A stretch of DNA of 64,000 nucleotides from Apus apus (GCF_020740795.1 NC_067285.1:109331652-109395651); one strand, 5' to 3'; shown: positions 44,601 to 56,277, counted from the first letter of the stretch. Made by a program: numbers and translations. Notes: generated by a model not told the origin, from the letters alone.

Positions 44601-47600
44601 CAGTCTCTCTGGCTCAGCCAGTGCTCTGCATTTGGTGCTTGGTTTAACTCAGCCTTGGAAGCAAAGCAAACATGGGTGGCTCCTGGTCACTGCCATGGCA
44701 GGGGAGTTGTCAGATTAATCATGTTTTGAAAGACTTTGAAAGCCCTGCTGTGGTGACAGAGAGAAGTTAGTATTCGTATCTGATTCCAAAAAAAGCCAAA
44801 ACCACAAAGAATCTAACTGCAGGGTTGTGGGTTTTTTTAGATTTTCTTACAGGTACAAATTCTAACACTTAAATATTAAACTTCAGAATTGAATTTAGTA
44901 CAACTGGCTGTAACATTTTGGTTTTTGTTTGTTTTGTGGGGTGAGTGACTTTCTACCCACTCTGCACCCTAAGCCATGTACTCTCTGTACCTCTGCAGGA
45001 TCCCATTCATTTCCAGTGATTTTTCTCATTGTAATTTGGTGATGGGGAGGGAAATCCATAGGTTATTTTTGGGTGGATTCTGGCCCTTCTGAGCCCAGGT
45101 GGGTCTCCATGTAAAGGTCTGGTGGGAATTACTTACTACCTCAAGGCTTTGACTGTAATTCCCTGGGGAAGGGGTACTGTCTTTTATGTCTGTAAAGCAG
45201 CAAGGCAGACAGGTACTGATGTTTCCTGGGGCCTTTGGGGATATAGTTTAAACTAAATTTAATCTTTTCTAGGCTTTGTGAAATTAACAGAATCTTAGGG
45301 GTTGGAAGGAACCTTGAAAGATCATCTAGTCCAACCCCCCTGCCAGAGCAGGATCACCCAGAGCACATCACACAGGAACTTGTCCAGGCAGGGTTTTAAT
45401 GTCTCCAGCAAAGGAGACTCCACAACCTCTCTGGGCAGCCTGTCCCAGGGCTCTGTGACCCTCATAGTGAAAAAGGTTTTCCTTATGATTACATGGAACC
45501 TCCTATGCTCCAGCTTGCACCCATTGCCCTTTGTCCTATCATTGGACATCACTGAGAAGAGCCTGGCTCTGTCTTCCTGACACTCGCCCTTTTCATACTT
45601 GTAATTACATTAACAAGGTTGCCCCTCAGTCTTCTCCAAGCTCAAGAGACCCAGCTCCCTCAGCCTTTCCTCATAAGGGAGATGTTCCACTCCCTTAATC
45701 ATCTTTGTGGCTCTGTGCTGGACTCTTTCCAGCAGTTCCCTGTCCTTCTTGAGCTGAGGGGCCCAGAACTGGACACAATGTTCCAGATGTGGCCTCACCA
45801 ATGCACAATAGAGGGGGAGGAGAACCTCCCTTGACCTACTAACCACCCCCTTTCTAATACACCCCAGGATGCCATTGGCCTTCTTAGCCACAAGGGCACA
45901 CTGCTGGCTCATGGTCATCCTCCTGTCCACTAGGACCCCCAGGTCCCTCTCTCCTACCCTGCTCTCCAGCAGGTCAGCCCCCAACCTGTACTGGTACATG
46001 GGGTTGTTCTTCCCCAGATGCAAGACTCTACGCTTGCCCTTGTTGAATTTCATTAAGTTTCTCCCTGCCCAACTCTCCAGCCTCAGCCTCAGGTCTCTCT
46101 GAATGGCAGCACAGCCTTCTGGTGTGTCAGCCACTCCTCCCAGTTTTGTGTCCTCAGCAAACTTGCTGACAGTGCCCTCTGTTCCCTCATCCAGGTCATT
46201 GATGGATATATTGAATAGTTCTGGTCCCAGTACCAACCCCTGAATGACTCCATTGGATATAGGCCTCCAGCTAGACTCCGTCCTGTTGACCACAACTCTC
46301 TGACTTCTTTCCTTCAACCAGCTCACAATCCACCTCACTGCCCCATCATCCAGACCACACTTCCTCAGTGTAACTAAATCCCATGAGGGAGCTAGAGGAG
46401 AGCTCTGTGTACCTGTGGTTTGAATAGTAAACTGTAAACTTTAGAAGATTCATCTGGATTTAAGTCTCAGAAGTGAGAACACTCTGAAAGCATAATTTGG
46501 AGAGGAGGTAGGAAGACAGGTGTTGTGATTACTAGTGATTTTGGACAGTGGTAGAGAGGATGTGGGTTGAGTGTTTTAAACCTCACTTCTTGTTTTTGTC
46601 TTTCCATTAGGAATAGGAGCAGCATGTCCTAGACCAAACACCTCAGGCCTGGCTTCTGTGCCTGCTTTCTTCTGATACAAATCTGTGCTGCCACTCAAAG
46701 GGCTAAAAATGGAAAGCCTGTCTAAGAGCTAATTTGGAACAACAGGCTCAATCTCAGCAAGATGAAGCATCATGTCATGTGGTTGCAGATATTGGCAGGG
46801 AGAGGAGGGAGGCTCTTTTGATGCCTGTCTTTTGATGCAACACAGATTAGTGTCTCATTAATGGGACTGTGAACTGATACTAGTCTTACTGTTTATTGGG
46901 AATAGTTTTCTCTTTTAGCTGGGTATTGGTCTACGGCTGTTAACATCAGGCTCTTGTTTTCTTAATTGGGAGTGAGCTTTATTGCCACTATACCTGGTTT
47001 AAAACATGGACACTACTTACAAAAAACCCCCAGACAACCCATGTAGTTTAGTGTTGACATTCTTCTGAGGCTGCTCATCTGAAACTGCTTGAAATGAGGG
47101 ACAGTAGAGCTTGTCCTTAGTTCAAAGGCTGCATTTCCCACTGTTTCCTACTGAAAGGTTACTGATGTCATTCCAAAGCCTTGCCAGTAAAGTCAGGCTC
47201 CTGACACTTTCACCACAGCAAATTGAAAGTAGATACTTCCTCATTAACACTACGTCTTAATGCAGAAGGGTAACTTGCATTGAATGCTTAATTTTCTTCT
47301 TCTAGTGTTGGTTAAAAGAACAGAAGCCTTGCGTACCCCTTCTTTTTAAGGGAAAAAAAGACTGTACCTCACTTGCTGAAAAGTGAAAAGCTCTTTGCTT
47401 AATGGGGCCCCACAGTGAAAATAGTGTAACTAATAAACACTAATGAGCAACAGATGTGCTGATGATCATTAAAACTTGAACTTCTTAAGAGAAAGTTTGG
47501 ATTGATTTAGGCCTAAGTTGAATTAAGGGGAAGAAAACCAAGCCAAAACAAAAAAGACCCCCAAAAGCCAAGAAATGGATAGATAAAATGTAAATAATAG

Positions 47601-50600
47601 AGTAGCTCTTTATGAAATGCTTTGAAAATTCCTGTTTGTTTTACTTGGTGCATGTTTAAGAATTCTTCCATGTTATTTGGACACCATGTTAGTGTTGTCA
47701 TGGTGAATGAGACCCAGAAAGTGAAATATTTTTATTGCCCAAGTTGAGAATAACACAGAAAGCAAGAGTTTAAGGAGGGTACAGTATAACACTTAAACTG
47801 ATTCCTCTTCCTCCTGCCTCCCATTGTAAGGTCTTGACAATGTCTATCTTTGAAGCCTCAGTAGATACACTTCCCCTCTCCAGGGCAACCATGCACATAC
47901 ATATAAACACAGTGGCTTAGAGAAAATGCTTGGTGAATGAGGAAGTTGGAAAATATGTTCTTGAAAGACTTGGTAAAACTTTTAACAAGCAGCTGAAGAC
48001 TATATTCAGTTGTTACAGGTTCAGTGACAGTGGTATTAATCAAAATACAGTAGGTTTTAGCTGTTTCTACCTTATATTGTGTCTAATCCAGCCTTACCTT
48101 CCTGCCAGAGAGTGCTGAATTTTGCAGAGGTCACCCTGTGCTGCAGCCCAGAAGCATCATCATTCATGTGTTGTGTGCCTTGTGTAGCTCTGTTATCTCA
48201 TAAAGAGTCTTGTCACTTTCTGTGCTCTATATAAACTCATAGAATTTCAGGGAACCATCATATTCTCCTTGAAATAGATGTTTGATAATTGTAATAATTT
48301 AATACAGTGTAGGCTGACACTTTAATTACTCTGAATGTCACGTCCCATTGAGCCTCCTCCTTTCTTCTAGGTGGGCAGTATCCAACAGAGAAATGCTTAT
48401 GGCACAGAACAGTTCGTTGGAATTTAAACTTCACAGATTATATTTCATTAGCTTATTGATGGGTGGAACAGCAAATCAAAGAGAAGCACTTCAGTATGCA
48501 AAAAACTTCCAGCCCTTTGCCCTAAATCATCAGAAAGGTAAGTTTTAGATGACATTTAAAGCACTTAGATATGGCACCTCATAGTAAAATCTTATAAATG
48601 CTCCAAATGTCTTTTACACCATTATTTTCATTCTGTTAGAGGTTGCATATTTTTGTATTTAATGTGTATAACCTGCATCCTTACAGTTTGAATTAACTCC
48701 TCTTTAAACCCCCTTGTTTATTTTTAAAGAGGGCACAAAATTATGTTTTAATTTGTCTGCATATTTGCTTCAATGGAAGTTTTTTGACTCTTTTTAAGTA
48801 ATGATCATAGAATCGGAGAATCTTAGAATGGTTTGGGTTGGAAGGGAGATCACCTAGTTCCAACCCCCCTGCACAGGCAGGGATACCTCCCACTAGGTCA
48901 GATTGATTAGAGCCCCATCCAGCCTGGCCTTGAACACTTACATTAAATGCTTAGATGACACATAGAATAGGCCTGTTGCCAGGGTGTAAGGTGCTAGAAA
49001 CATTATTGGAATTGTCTTCTGCTGTTTTCTGCCACGTGGGGTAATAAAAAAAGAAATTAAACCTTTGAAAAATAAGGAATATGTGAGTTAAGTGAGCCAT
49101 CTTAAAGGAAGTTTGACTAAAGCCAGACTTTTTAGGCTTTGCCAAAAATATAAACCCATTTGAAGCAAATTACTAGGCAGCATACAGGTGGTTGTAGAGG
49201 GGCAGATGACCCCCTAGTCTGTCCATAGTGGCCTGGAGCTCTTGTAGCTGTTGATTCCTGTTCTGTGATGGCTGTAACTGTGTTTTGTAGAGGGGAGGAT
49301 GTGTATCATCGATACAGCTTATCTGCCTGTCCTCCATCTGAAAGCCACGACTGTAGGCAACCAGCTTTGTTATTCTTAGCATAAAATACCTGCCTGTCCC
49401 TGGTCCTTGCAGATATTCAGGTGTTGATGGGCAGCCTGGTGTATCTGCGGCAAGGCATCGAGAACTCCCCCTACGTTCATCTCTTAGATGCAAACCAGTG
49501 GGCGGACATCTGTGACATCTTCACAAGAGATGCCTGTGCTCTGCTGGGGCTCTCGGTTGAATCACCTCTCAGTGTTAGGTATGCTGCTTTTCATTTGCTT
49601 TTAAGACCAGGTATTTGTCTTCTGGTTTCTGTTTTCTTATCCAGGACAAAAGAAATGGCTTTTGAGAAGTAGCCTCGCCTTGCTGGTATCAAATGAAGAG
49701 TGTGGTTACAATTAACTCTAACAAGATAGGCAAAAATTAGAGGTTCCTGTGTGCTGTACCTTACCCTGCATCTTTGCAGCTCAAGAAGAAACATTTGTGA
49801 ATGCAATTTGGCTCTTGTAGATAAGACATCAGTGCAGAAGATGAGGATGGCCATTAGCCAGTTATTCCCACAGTGTGAGAAGTGCCCCTGCTGTTTCACT
49901 GCAGAAAGCCCTGGCCATAATTATATCAGCATTTTATGATCTTGGGTTTTAATCCACACATTATTTTATCTGTCTTCTCCTTAGAAGAGTTCCTGGGAGT
50001 TTTGTTGTGATTTCAGCTTCTAAAATTTCCAAATTGTTTGCTGGACCTTGTTTGTAAAGAAGAGAGGAGCACTTTCAAGCTTAGTAGCTAATCTGACAAA
50101 ATGCAAATCTGTAGGAGGCTGTTGAAAATGTGAAGGAAAATGAACCTCATCTCCTTCTAGCTTCTCTAAAGATAAACCAGATTAGCTGACACTTAACCTT
50201 TGGATGTCAATTTGCTTGATGTATTTGACCAATGTTCTCATTTTCATTTCAGACATGAAGCAGAAAATAAATTGTACGTCTCTTTCTGGGCTAGATTGGG
50301 TACTTAGCAGAAACTTCAATTCCTCTCTTTTTTTCCACTGCTTGTTCTGACGAACGAACGAACGAAAAAATCTTTTTATCGTTTGTGTTACTATTATTAG
50401 ACTTCTGCACTTAGCTGAGAGCTCTGAATTGTCATGTCTTCTGCTTCTCCTGTTTGCACCACAAAACACAACAGAAGCAACAAAAGGAGCACTTTCAGAT
50501 TAATTGTCTTTCTGTGGTCATAGTATTTGAGTTGGAAGGAACCTTAAAGATCATCTCATTCCAACCCCCCTGCATGGGCAGGGACACCTCCCACCAGACC

Positions 50601-53600
50601 AGGTTGCTCCAAGCCCCATCCAACCTGCCCTTCAACACTGTCAGGGATGGGGCAGCCACAGCTTCTCTGGGCAACCTGGGCCAGTGTCTCAATAAACGTT
50701 ATGAGTTTCAGTTTGAGGGTTTTATAGATACCTAATGTTTCTATCTCTGTTTTTTGGTTTTCATCTTTTCCCTGTTTCAATCAAATTAGCAGCAATCCTT
50801 TACATTTTAATTGCTTGTGCGCTGATGCTGTAATAGAATTTTCAAGTGCAAATGGCCAAGAGGTTTTTGGTGAAGTGGTAAATCCCAGTTATTGATGTTT
50901 GGAATGGTTGGACACTTGTTTTGTGCCTGCTGTGAAGTTGATTGCACTGAAATGTATTTACTGTATCAGGTGGTGTCGATAAACAAGACTGTTCTAAACT
51001 GGCGTGACCTTTGAGTGCTGCAAATCCTATAAATATTAAACCAGCTTGAAGTTAAATCCCTGCTATAAAGTATATTGCTTTCTAGAACATGAGTAACAGT
51101 CCCTTTTTTTAAGGCTGATTGGCTTCTCCAGTATTTATTTAGTCCTGTACAGGCCTCATGGTCTGAGTTACTGTGTGGAGGCAGTGGGAAAACTTGTATT
51201 AAGGAGCTTGTGGCTCAGGATCTTTAAGACCTACAGGATGCCATTTCTGTTTACTGGTTACTTCATTTATTCTGCTCCTAAAGGGTTTTTCCAGAGAGAT
51301 TTTCATACAGAACCATTAAAGCAGTAATACTTTCATGCCTACAAATACTATTTGTGTAAACTATCCACAGGGTTAACACAGATGGTACACACAGGGCTGA
51401 AACAACCAAAAAGCAAAGTGCAAGGGTTAAAATTGCCAGTTGGAGGTGAGGGATATGATTTTTTGTTGTTGTTTTGTGTTTTAGCTTAGCTGAGATTCAT
51501 AGGTTTCAGGCCCTTCCCTCCCAAGTAAACTAGTCAGTATGTTCCTGCAGAAACATAAAAGCAAGTAGCAGGAGAGGCAAGAGGGGAGAGGAAGGTTGAC
51601 TTCTGTAGACAATAACATTTACACAAATAGTAAAATAATCTGCCAGAGAAACAGCTGGGCTGATACCAAGGTCAAATCCTGTTTCAGTTGCTGCTGACTT
51701 CCAGGCCTGTAATACTGTCATGAGACTTAAATCCATCAAAACATCTGTTAATTTGTGGAAATTCAGTGACACTTTCTTTTGTAACAGTGAAATATTTCAA
51801 AACAATGTGGTAAGTTCTGGGAATGGGTGACTCTCAGAGCAGGCTGAGCTGTTGGGCCTTTGTTTCCTTGTATACTGTCATTCTTGTTGCAGGCTGTGCT
51901 TCCCTTCCTTCACTTGCCTTCCTATGTTTTTTCTACATTTGTTTTCTTAAGTTAAGGGGGAAAGACATGTTTCTTTACATTGTGATTACATATAATTAAA
52001 GGATTATGGGTTGTGTGTACATGTGGTTACATGGCAACTCTTCCACTGCCTGTGCTCTTCCATAGTTAGGAGAGCATCTACCTGTATAAGCTAACATGAT
52101 GTCTTCCTTCTGTACAGTTCAACATCAAAGTAGGTAGTATAGAAAATCAGTACATTATAAGATTCAGAGCAGGTTTAACCATTGTTTTCAGTCCAGAATG
52201 TAGTACATGAGGGGTGACTGATAACCTGCTCCAAAACTCTTGCTTGTTAAACTTGGTGGGAGCTTAGTAGTGTAGACAAGAACTGACTGTAGTAGTACAA
52301 CACTCTTGTGTCCCAATTAACCTTTAGAATAGAAATTTGAAAAATGCTGGATTCCTAGCAGGCACCTTATGTTAACGTTTCCTTTTTCTGCAGTTTTTCA
52401 GCAGGTTGTGTAGCATTACCAGCTCTAATTAATATCAAGGCTGTTATTGAACAAAGGCAGTGCACAGGTGTTTGGAACCAGAAGGATGAGCTACCGGTGA
52501 GTTGATGCTGAGCTATCACAGGGCAGATTTCTAATGGCAAATACTCTGCAGATCTCTTTTGTACTGAATGTTGAGGGATGTTGCACACAGTTGCCACCTC
52601 CAGCAGCTCCTGGCCTTGGATCTTCCTGCTGAACAGAGCCCCCATGTCTTGTCCCAGGCTGATGGATGTGGCTACTGGTTTCCTGGTTGTTGGCTCAACC
52701 AGAAGCAAAGCTGAGCATGAAACTCAGGCACCCACCCGCCCACACACAGAGGACACTGATGTGACCAGCTACACTTGCTGCCCTCAGCACCTACATACAG
52801 GACTTGCATAAAACTTAAGTGCAGTCAGCCATGATCCCTTCCTCCTTTTTGGCTGGTAAAGATTGAAATTCACTGGTGGAAGCACACGCTCCAAATTCAT
52901 GAGTAAATGCTTGTTCACAGACCCTCAGAGGCTGGCCTGGCCCTTCTGGCCCCTTTTTTTACTCCCCTTTCTGGCCGTTCCTCCCCTGTCCCCCTCTCCT
53001 GCATGTTCCTCCTGCAGTCTGTGTGGTTCTTCAGAGCACTTCTGAGCACCTCTCCTCTGAGACCCTCAGGTTTGCGTTCTTACCTGTTGCAAGGTCCAGC
53101 ATTCATTGCAGTTTCTTACTGACCTGTCTTATTAGTGTGACTGACAAGGTTCTTTCTTGTTGTTGTCTCCGTTATGTTTGTCTGTCAGGTTTATATTTCT
53201 TGGTTTTGTTTGTTGCTCTCCTGTTTACTTGTTTTTCTCATTGAAAAGGTCTTTGATGAAATGGCCTTAACAAGACAGACAGTCTCACCTTCCACTTAGC
53301 CATACACTGAATGCATGAGATGTTTCAGTGAACTGGAAAGGAAATGCATCCCACTGAGAAACATTAACTTTCCCTGGCTGTGTTTGAGCTCTGTCCACAA
53401 ATTTCTTTGCAGTAACTTTTATCAGGCAGATAGGAGATGAAAGAATTAGTGCTACATTTGGGGAGATGGGAATTGAATTAGGATCCAGTGCAACTCATTT
53501 ATACCGGTTGAAATAAAGATCTCTTGTTATGAAACCCCAGTTTCCCTTTATAGCTCTTACCAGGTGTGTGCAGCTCTCCAGTGGCCTGCTCCTGATTTGG

Positions 53601-56277
53601 AACAAAAATCTATTTTGTGCAAACTGGGCATGAACTGAGTTAACCTCTTTGTAGCTGTGACAGGTGTGTTTATAGTGTAAGTACGTGTGCTGAGTTTCTT
53701 CCAGCTGTGTTTTCTGTAACACTGAGGCTATAACCTCCAAGTGTGACAGATTCATGCCCCGCTCTCCAGACAGGTATTATTAGCTAGGGAGCACTTGGGA
53801 AAAGATTGCTGTCAAATGTGGATCAGTTAAGAGTATTTATGTGACTCCTTGCATATTGTAAATGTAAGGGTCGCCAGTGTGGGCTGCTAAGGCAGTATGG
53901 GGATGGGAAACCTTATTTTCATCATGTAGAGACAGAGACTAAGCAGTGTGAAAAGGTTATATTATCAGATTTTGTTGAAAGTTAAACTTGTCAGAACTGA
54001 GGACTCGTCAGAGACAGGAGCTTTGGGTACAGAAGCTGTGATTTTTGCAGCCCTCATTAGATTGCTGAAGTCATGGACCTGCTCTTCTCTGACATGTCCC
54101 TTTCTGAAATCATTTGGTCCTGGTGGCAAGAGTTGTGCTGTACCAGTGTCTGCTGTGTTGGTACCGAAAGCAAAGGATTCTCATGGACTGCATTATTGAT
54201 ATGACATGCAGATGTTGGGAGGATCTTTCAGGAAGCTGTAGAACATTAATGTAATAAATCCAAGGGTTTTTTCTTCTTTTTTCTTCCCTTCCCCCCTGCT
54301 TTTAAATTAGATCCATAATCTAAATCACTTCAGAAAAATCACTGGGTAGGAAATACAGAAAGTCTTGGGTCATCAGCTCAGTTTTCCTGCCAGAGCATAG
54401 ATCAGCACTGAAATACACACTTGTCCCTTGGCAGAATACTGTGCATGTGGAGGATGAGGAGAAGCAACATAAATCATCATTCTAAGATCACAATTAAGTA
54501 CTTTCGGCTGGTGAATTGTCAGGCATCCACACAAAGGATTTTGCTGCCTTCACAGCTGAAGTATGAAATCTGTTAAGTAAGAGTAATGACCTAAGGGGAT
54601 AATTGTCTGGAAATGCAGTTTCCTGTGATAAATTGTCATGTTAATGTCTTTCACAGATTGAAGTGGACCTTGGTAAAAAGTGCTGGTATCATTCAATATT
54701 TGCCTGTCCTATTCTTCGTCAGCAAACAACAGATAATAACCCACCTATGAAATTAGTCTGTGGTCATATTATATCAAGAGATGCTTTGAATAAAATGTTT
54801 AATGGCAGCAAGTAAGTACCATTCTTTTCTGTCAAGCAACATATAGATGAGGATAAATCTTAAGACTAGGATACTGTGTTTTGGGAAAACTAAATCCATA
54901 ATCACATAATTGGTGGAAGCTTGTTAATCTTAGAGAATTGACTTAGAAGCCAGATAAGCCAGGTTGATGTGCAAAAAAAAAAAAAAAAGTAGTAAACCCT
55001 CTGGTGTTGTAGGAAGTGAGAATATGTGAAGGAATACAAAGAGCAAAGAGCAATTTTCCTGGTGGTGCATACTGTTGTGTTGTCTTAAATTAAAAATGGA
55101 GGCTTTTACACACCCAGTTTTTTGTTGGGAGCAAGGTTAGCCATGGATTAAACATCCTTAAAAAATTAAAATTCAATCTCTGGGGGAAAATGCTTTAATA
55201 ATTGAGCAGGCAGTTGAATTAACATTGTGGAAATACTCTTCCTTAGGTACCAGTGGGGTGCCTACAGGGTTATGGGAGGGAGAGAGCTATAGAGATTTCC
55301 TTGAGGAAGAACCAGTGGTACCTTGGATTGAATCCATGCAGCTTCCATGGAGGCTGTCAGCTTAATTTAGAGCTGTAAGCTGTTTTGTGAATCTGTGTGA
55401 AAATAAGGGATGCTTTGAATGAAAATGTGGAATGATGTTTGCATTCTTTGCCCTGTTAGGAAAGCCTAAAGGCCCATGTGCCTTAATGGGAGGCTTTAGC
55501 CATTTTAAGCCATTGAACTTGCTGCCACATTATCCCTGTCCCTGATGACTAATTCCTGATGCTTTCATGGATCAGCTTTAGTGCCAGAACAACTCTGACA
55601 ATATTAGCAGGGCTTGGGGCAGGGCAGGGAATGACGTGGTGAAAGGCTTAAACATAGAGATGGGGAAAAAATGGATCAATGCTGGAAGAAATCTTGTAAG
55701 CAGGTGGAATTGTATTGGTGGAGACCTCAGCAGGGAGGCCAGGCTGACCTCTTTAGCCATAGCCTGCAGGAGCTGATCTAGGTGGGCTGTAGAATCACAG
55801 CATTTGGGAGCCAGAGAGTAAAAGATATTGGGTTTTGAGGAAGTCTAAGTGAAAGGTTCCATCCAGCCTATTTAAAATTACTAAAATGCAACAAACTAAT
55901 CTAGAAGTTGAAATAATAGATCATGAAGAGCAATTTCATGGTAATGAAAATACCATTTTTGGTATTTAATAATTCAGGGGTGTGTGGGTGAGAGGTGAGA
56001 GAGAATATAATGAGATGAAAAAGTGTGATAATCTCTCTCTCAACTAAAGGTGACTTTTATTGGAGCCAAGTGAAGCATTGTGGCTTAAAAAGTACATTTC
56101 TGGGGAAAAAAAGAGGAAGGACTGTGACTGCAAACTCTTTTGTAATGGATTAGAAAGCTTAATGCTCAGTTGTCCACATTGCCACAATTGTAATGTGTTG
56201 TCTTTGTCCCCAGGTTAAAATGCCCCTATTGTCCAATGGAACAGAGTCCTGGAGATGCCAAACAGATATTTTTCTGA
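29489..56277 (+). CDS. RMND5A: RMND5A, RING subunit of the CTLH/GID E3 ubiquitin ligase; whole gene, 9 coding exons
   Basis: Coding join: 29489-29630, 33854-33996, 40810-40944, 41103-41203, 48371-48537, 49413-49578, 52394-52496, 54657-54811, 56214-56277. All introns are GT-AG, and the total of 1176 nt gives 391 residues, the length of the human protein. RMND5A pairs with MAEA to form the catalytic RING heterodimer of the CTLH complex, the vertebrate counterpart of yeast GID, in nucleus and cytosol. Visible parts: N-terminal helical region (1-110), LisH (about 114-146, [20 protein letters not shown]), CTLH (about 153-210), CRA region to about 300, and a C-terminal GID-type RING with C336, C354, H356, C374 and C377. 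The RING lacks some canonical C3HC4 ligands, which is normal for this family. Nearly every residue agrees with the mammalian protein apart from scattered changes in exon 1. The gene spans 27 kb and is divergent from RNF103. Confidence 0.97.
29631..33853 (+). other. RMND5A: RMND5A intron 1
   Basis: This 4.2 kb GT-AG intron has its first 100 bases inside the CpG island, including C tracts at 29645-29667. A C11-T13 homopolymer junction lies at 30094-30117 and a T-rich pyrimidine tract at about 32385-32435. I recognise no transposon, exon or RNA gene. Confidence 0.65.
30094..30117. repeat. C11T13 pyrimidine tract
   Basis: Eleven C are followed directly by thirteen T, an uninterrupted 24-base pyrimidine strand in RMND5A intron 1. 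Such tracts are unstable and often mis-sequenced. Confidence 0.9.
33854..33996 (+). CDS. RMND5A: RMND5A coding exon 2
   Basis: Completes N48 and encodes Q49-K95, including [20 protein letters not shown] and [17 protein letters not shown]. The acceptor is TTGTTTAG and the donor is GTATTTAT. Length is 143 bases and it ends in phase 0. Confidence 0.96.
34829..34907 (-). mobile_element. Short CR1 3'-end fragment
   Basis: AATCACAGAATCATTTAGGT, TGGAAAGGACCTTTAAGATC and ATCAAGTCCATCC are the reverse complement of the CR1 3' terminus. It is antisense to RMND5A. Confidence 0.9.
37088..37099. repeat. (CAT)4 microsatellite
   Basis: Four uninterrupted CAT units lie in RMND5A intron 2. Confidence 0.85.
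40810..40944 (+). CDS. RMND5A: RMND5A coding exon 3 (LisH)
   Basis: Exactly 45 codons (N96-Q140), phase 0 at both ends: [20 protein letters not shown], then [20 protein letters not shown] and EELCQ. It carries most of the LisH motif, a dimerisation helix pair used in CTLH complex assembly. Confidence 0.96.
41103..41203 (+). CDS. RMND5A: RMND5A coding exon 4 (start of CTLH)
   Basis: 101 bases encode [20 protein letters not shown] and [13 protein letters not shown], plus two bases of E174. It follows a very short 158-base intron 3 (40945-41102). The donor is GTGAGTCT. Confidence 0.96.
41500..42569 (+). mobile_element. CR1 LINE fragment, ~1.05 kb, sense to RMND5A
   Basis: Recognisable CR1 ORF2 peptides in order: [38 protein letters not shown] (FADD box kept), [16 protein letters not shown], then [20 protein letters not shown] and [18 protein letters not shown]. 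They lie in different frames, with at least three shifts including one near the 5' end. The 3' terminus shows the classic degenerate octamers (ATTCTATA, ATTCTGTT, ATTCTATG) ending at about 42569. It is 5'-truncated inside RT, and the left boundary is approximate. Confidence 0.95.
45287..46388 (-). mobile_element. CR1 LINE fragment, ~1.1 kb, antisense to RMND5A
   Basis: On the minus strand one uninterrupted frame of 242 codons (46338-45610) covers the end of RT and the C-terminal region: [77 protein letters not shown] and [20 protein letters not shown]. The FADD catalytic box reads FAED, so this copy could not be active even if longer. A further frame continues to about 45322 and the 3' tail ends near 45287. 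It is the best preserved of the three long CR1 copies, probably the youngest. Confidence 0.95.
48371..48537 (+). CDS. RMND5A: RMND5A coding exon 5 (CTLH)
   Basis: 167 bases complete E174 and encode W175-K229 plus one base of D230: [40 protein letters not shown] and [15 protein letters not shown]. The acceptor is TTCTTCTAG and the donor is GTAAGTTT. Confidence 0.96.
48538..49412 (+). other. RMND5A: RMND5A intron 5
   Basis: This 875-base GT-AG intron contains one CR1 3' fragment (48804-48940) and nothing else recognised. Confidence 0.7.
48804..48940 (-). mobile_element. CR1 3'-end fragment
   Basis: ATCATAGAATCGGAGAATCT, GGTTGGAAGGGAGATCACCT, TTCCAACCCCCCTGC and CCATCCAGCCTGGCCTTGAA form the reverse complement of a CR1 3' end of about 137 bases. 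It is antisense to RMND5A. Confidence 0.92.
49413..49578 (+). CDS. RMND5A: RMND5A coding exon 6 (CRA region)
   Basis: 166 bases complete D230 and encode I231-V284 plus two bases of S285: [40 protein letters not shown] and [14 protein letters not shown]. The acceptor is CCTTGCAG and the donor is GTATGCTG. Confidence 0.96.
50350..50365. repeat. (ACGA)4 microsatellite
   Basis: Four uninterrupted ACGA units lie in RMND5A intron 6. They are unusual only for containing four CpG in an AT-rich setting. Confidence 0.88.
50518..50690 (-). mobile_element. CR1 3'-end fragment
   Basis: The copy runs from TCATAGTATTTGAGTTGGAA through CATTCCAACCCCCCTGCATG and ACCAGGTTGCTCCAAGCCCC to TTCTCTGGGCAACCTGGGCC. 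It is the reverse complement of a CR1 3' end of about 173 bases, antisense to RMND5A. Confidence 0.93.
52394..52496 (+). CDS. RMND5A: RMND5A coding exon 7
   Basis: 103 bases complete S285 and encode F286-P319: [20 protein letters not shown] and [14 protein letters not shown]. The acceptor is TTTCTGCAG and the donor is GTGAGTTG. Confidence 0.96.
52497..54656 (+). other. RMND5A: RMND5A intron 7
   Basis: This is a 2.2 kb GT-AG intron in which I recognise no repeat, exon or RNA gene. Confidence 0.68.
54657..54811 (+). CDS. RMND5A: RMND5A coding exon 8 (RING, first part)
   Basis: 155 bases encode I320-S370 plus two bases of K371: [39 protein letters not shown]. It includes RING residues C336, C354 and H356. 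The acceptor is TTTCACAG and the donor is GTAAGTAC. Confidence 0.96.
54812..56213 (+). other. RMND5A: RMND5A intron 8
   Basis: This 1.4 kb GT-AG intron has a 16-base A run near 54972-54987 and no recognised transposon. It splits the RING domain between H356 and C374. Confidence 0.68.
56214..56277 (+). CDS. RMND5A: RMND5A coding exon 9 (RING end and stop)
   Basis: Completes K371 and encodes [20 protein letters not shown], then TGA at 56275-56277. C374 and C377 are the last RING zinc ligands. The ending IFF matches the mammalian C-terminus, which is critical for RING activity in this family. Confidence 0.96.

Larger units (their letters stand above)
41204..48370 (+). other. RMND5A: RMND5A intron 4
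   Basis: This 7.2 kb GT-AG intron holds two roughly 1.1 kb CR1 copies in opposite orientation (about 41500-42569 sense and 45287-46388 antisense) and a T-rich tract soon after the donor (41220-41257). The remaining 5 kb shows nothing I can name. Confidence 0.7.
49579..52393 (+). other. RMND5A: RMND5A intron 6
   Basis: This 2.8 kb GT-AG intron contains a CR1 fragment (50518-50690) and an ACGA tetranucleotide repeat (50350-50365). Nothing else was recognised. Confidence 0.68.

Noticed and set aside
45610-46338. 242-codon minus-strand ORF as a possible gene
   Set aside because: The peptide is the CR1 reverse-transcriptase C-terminal region, so it is a LINE remnant and not a host gene.
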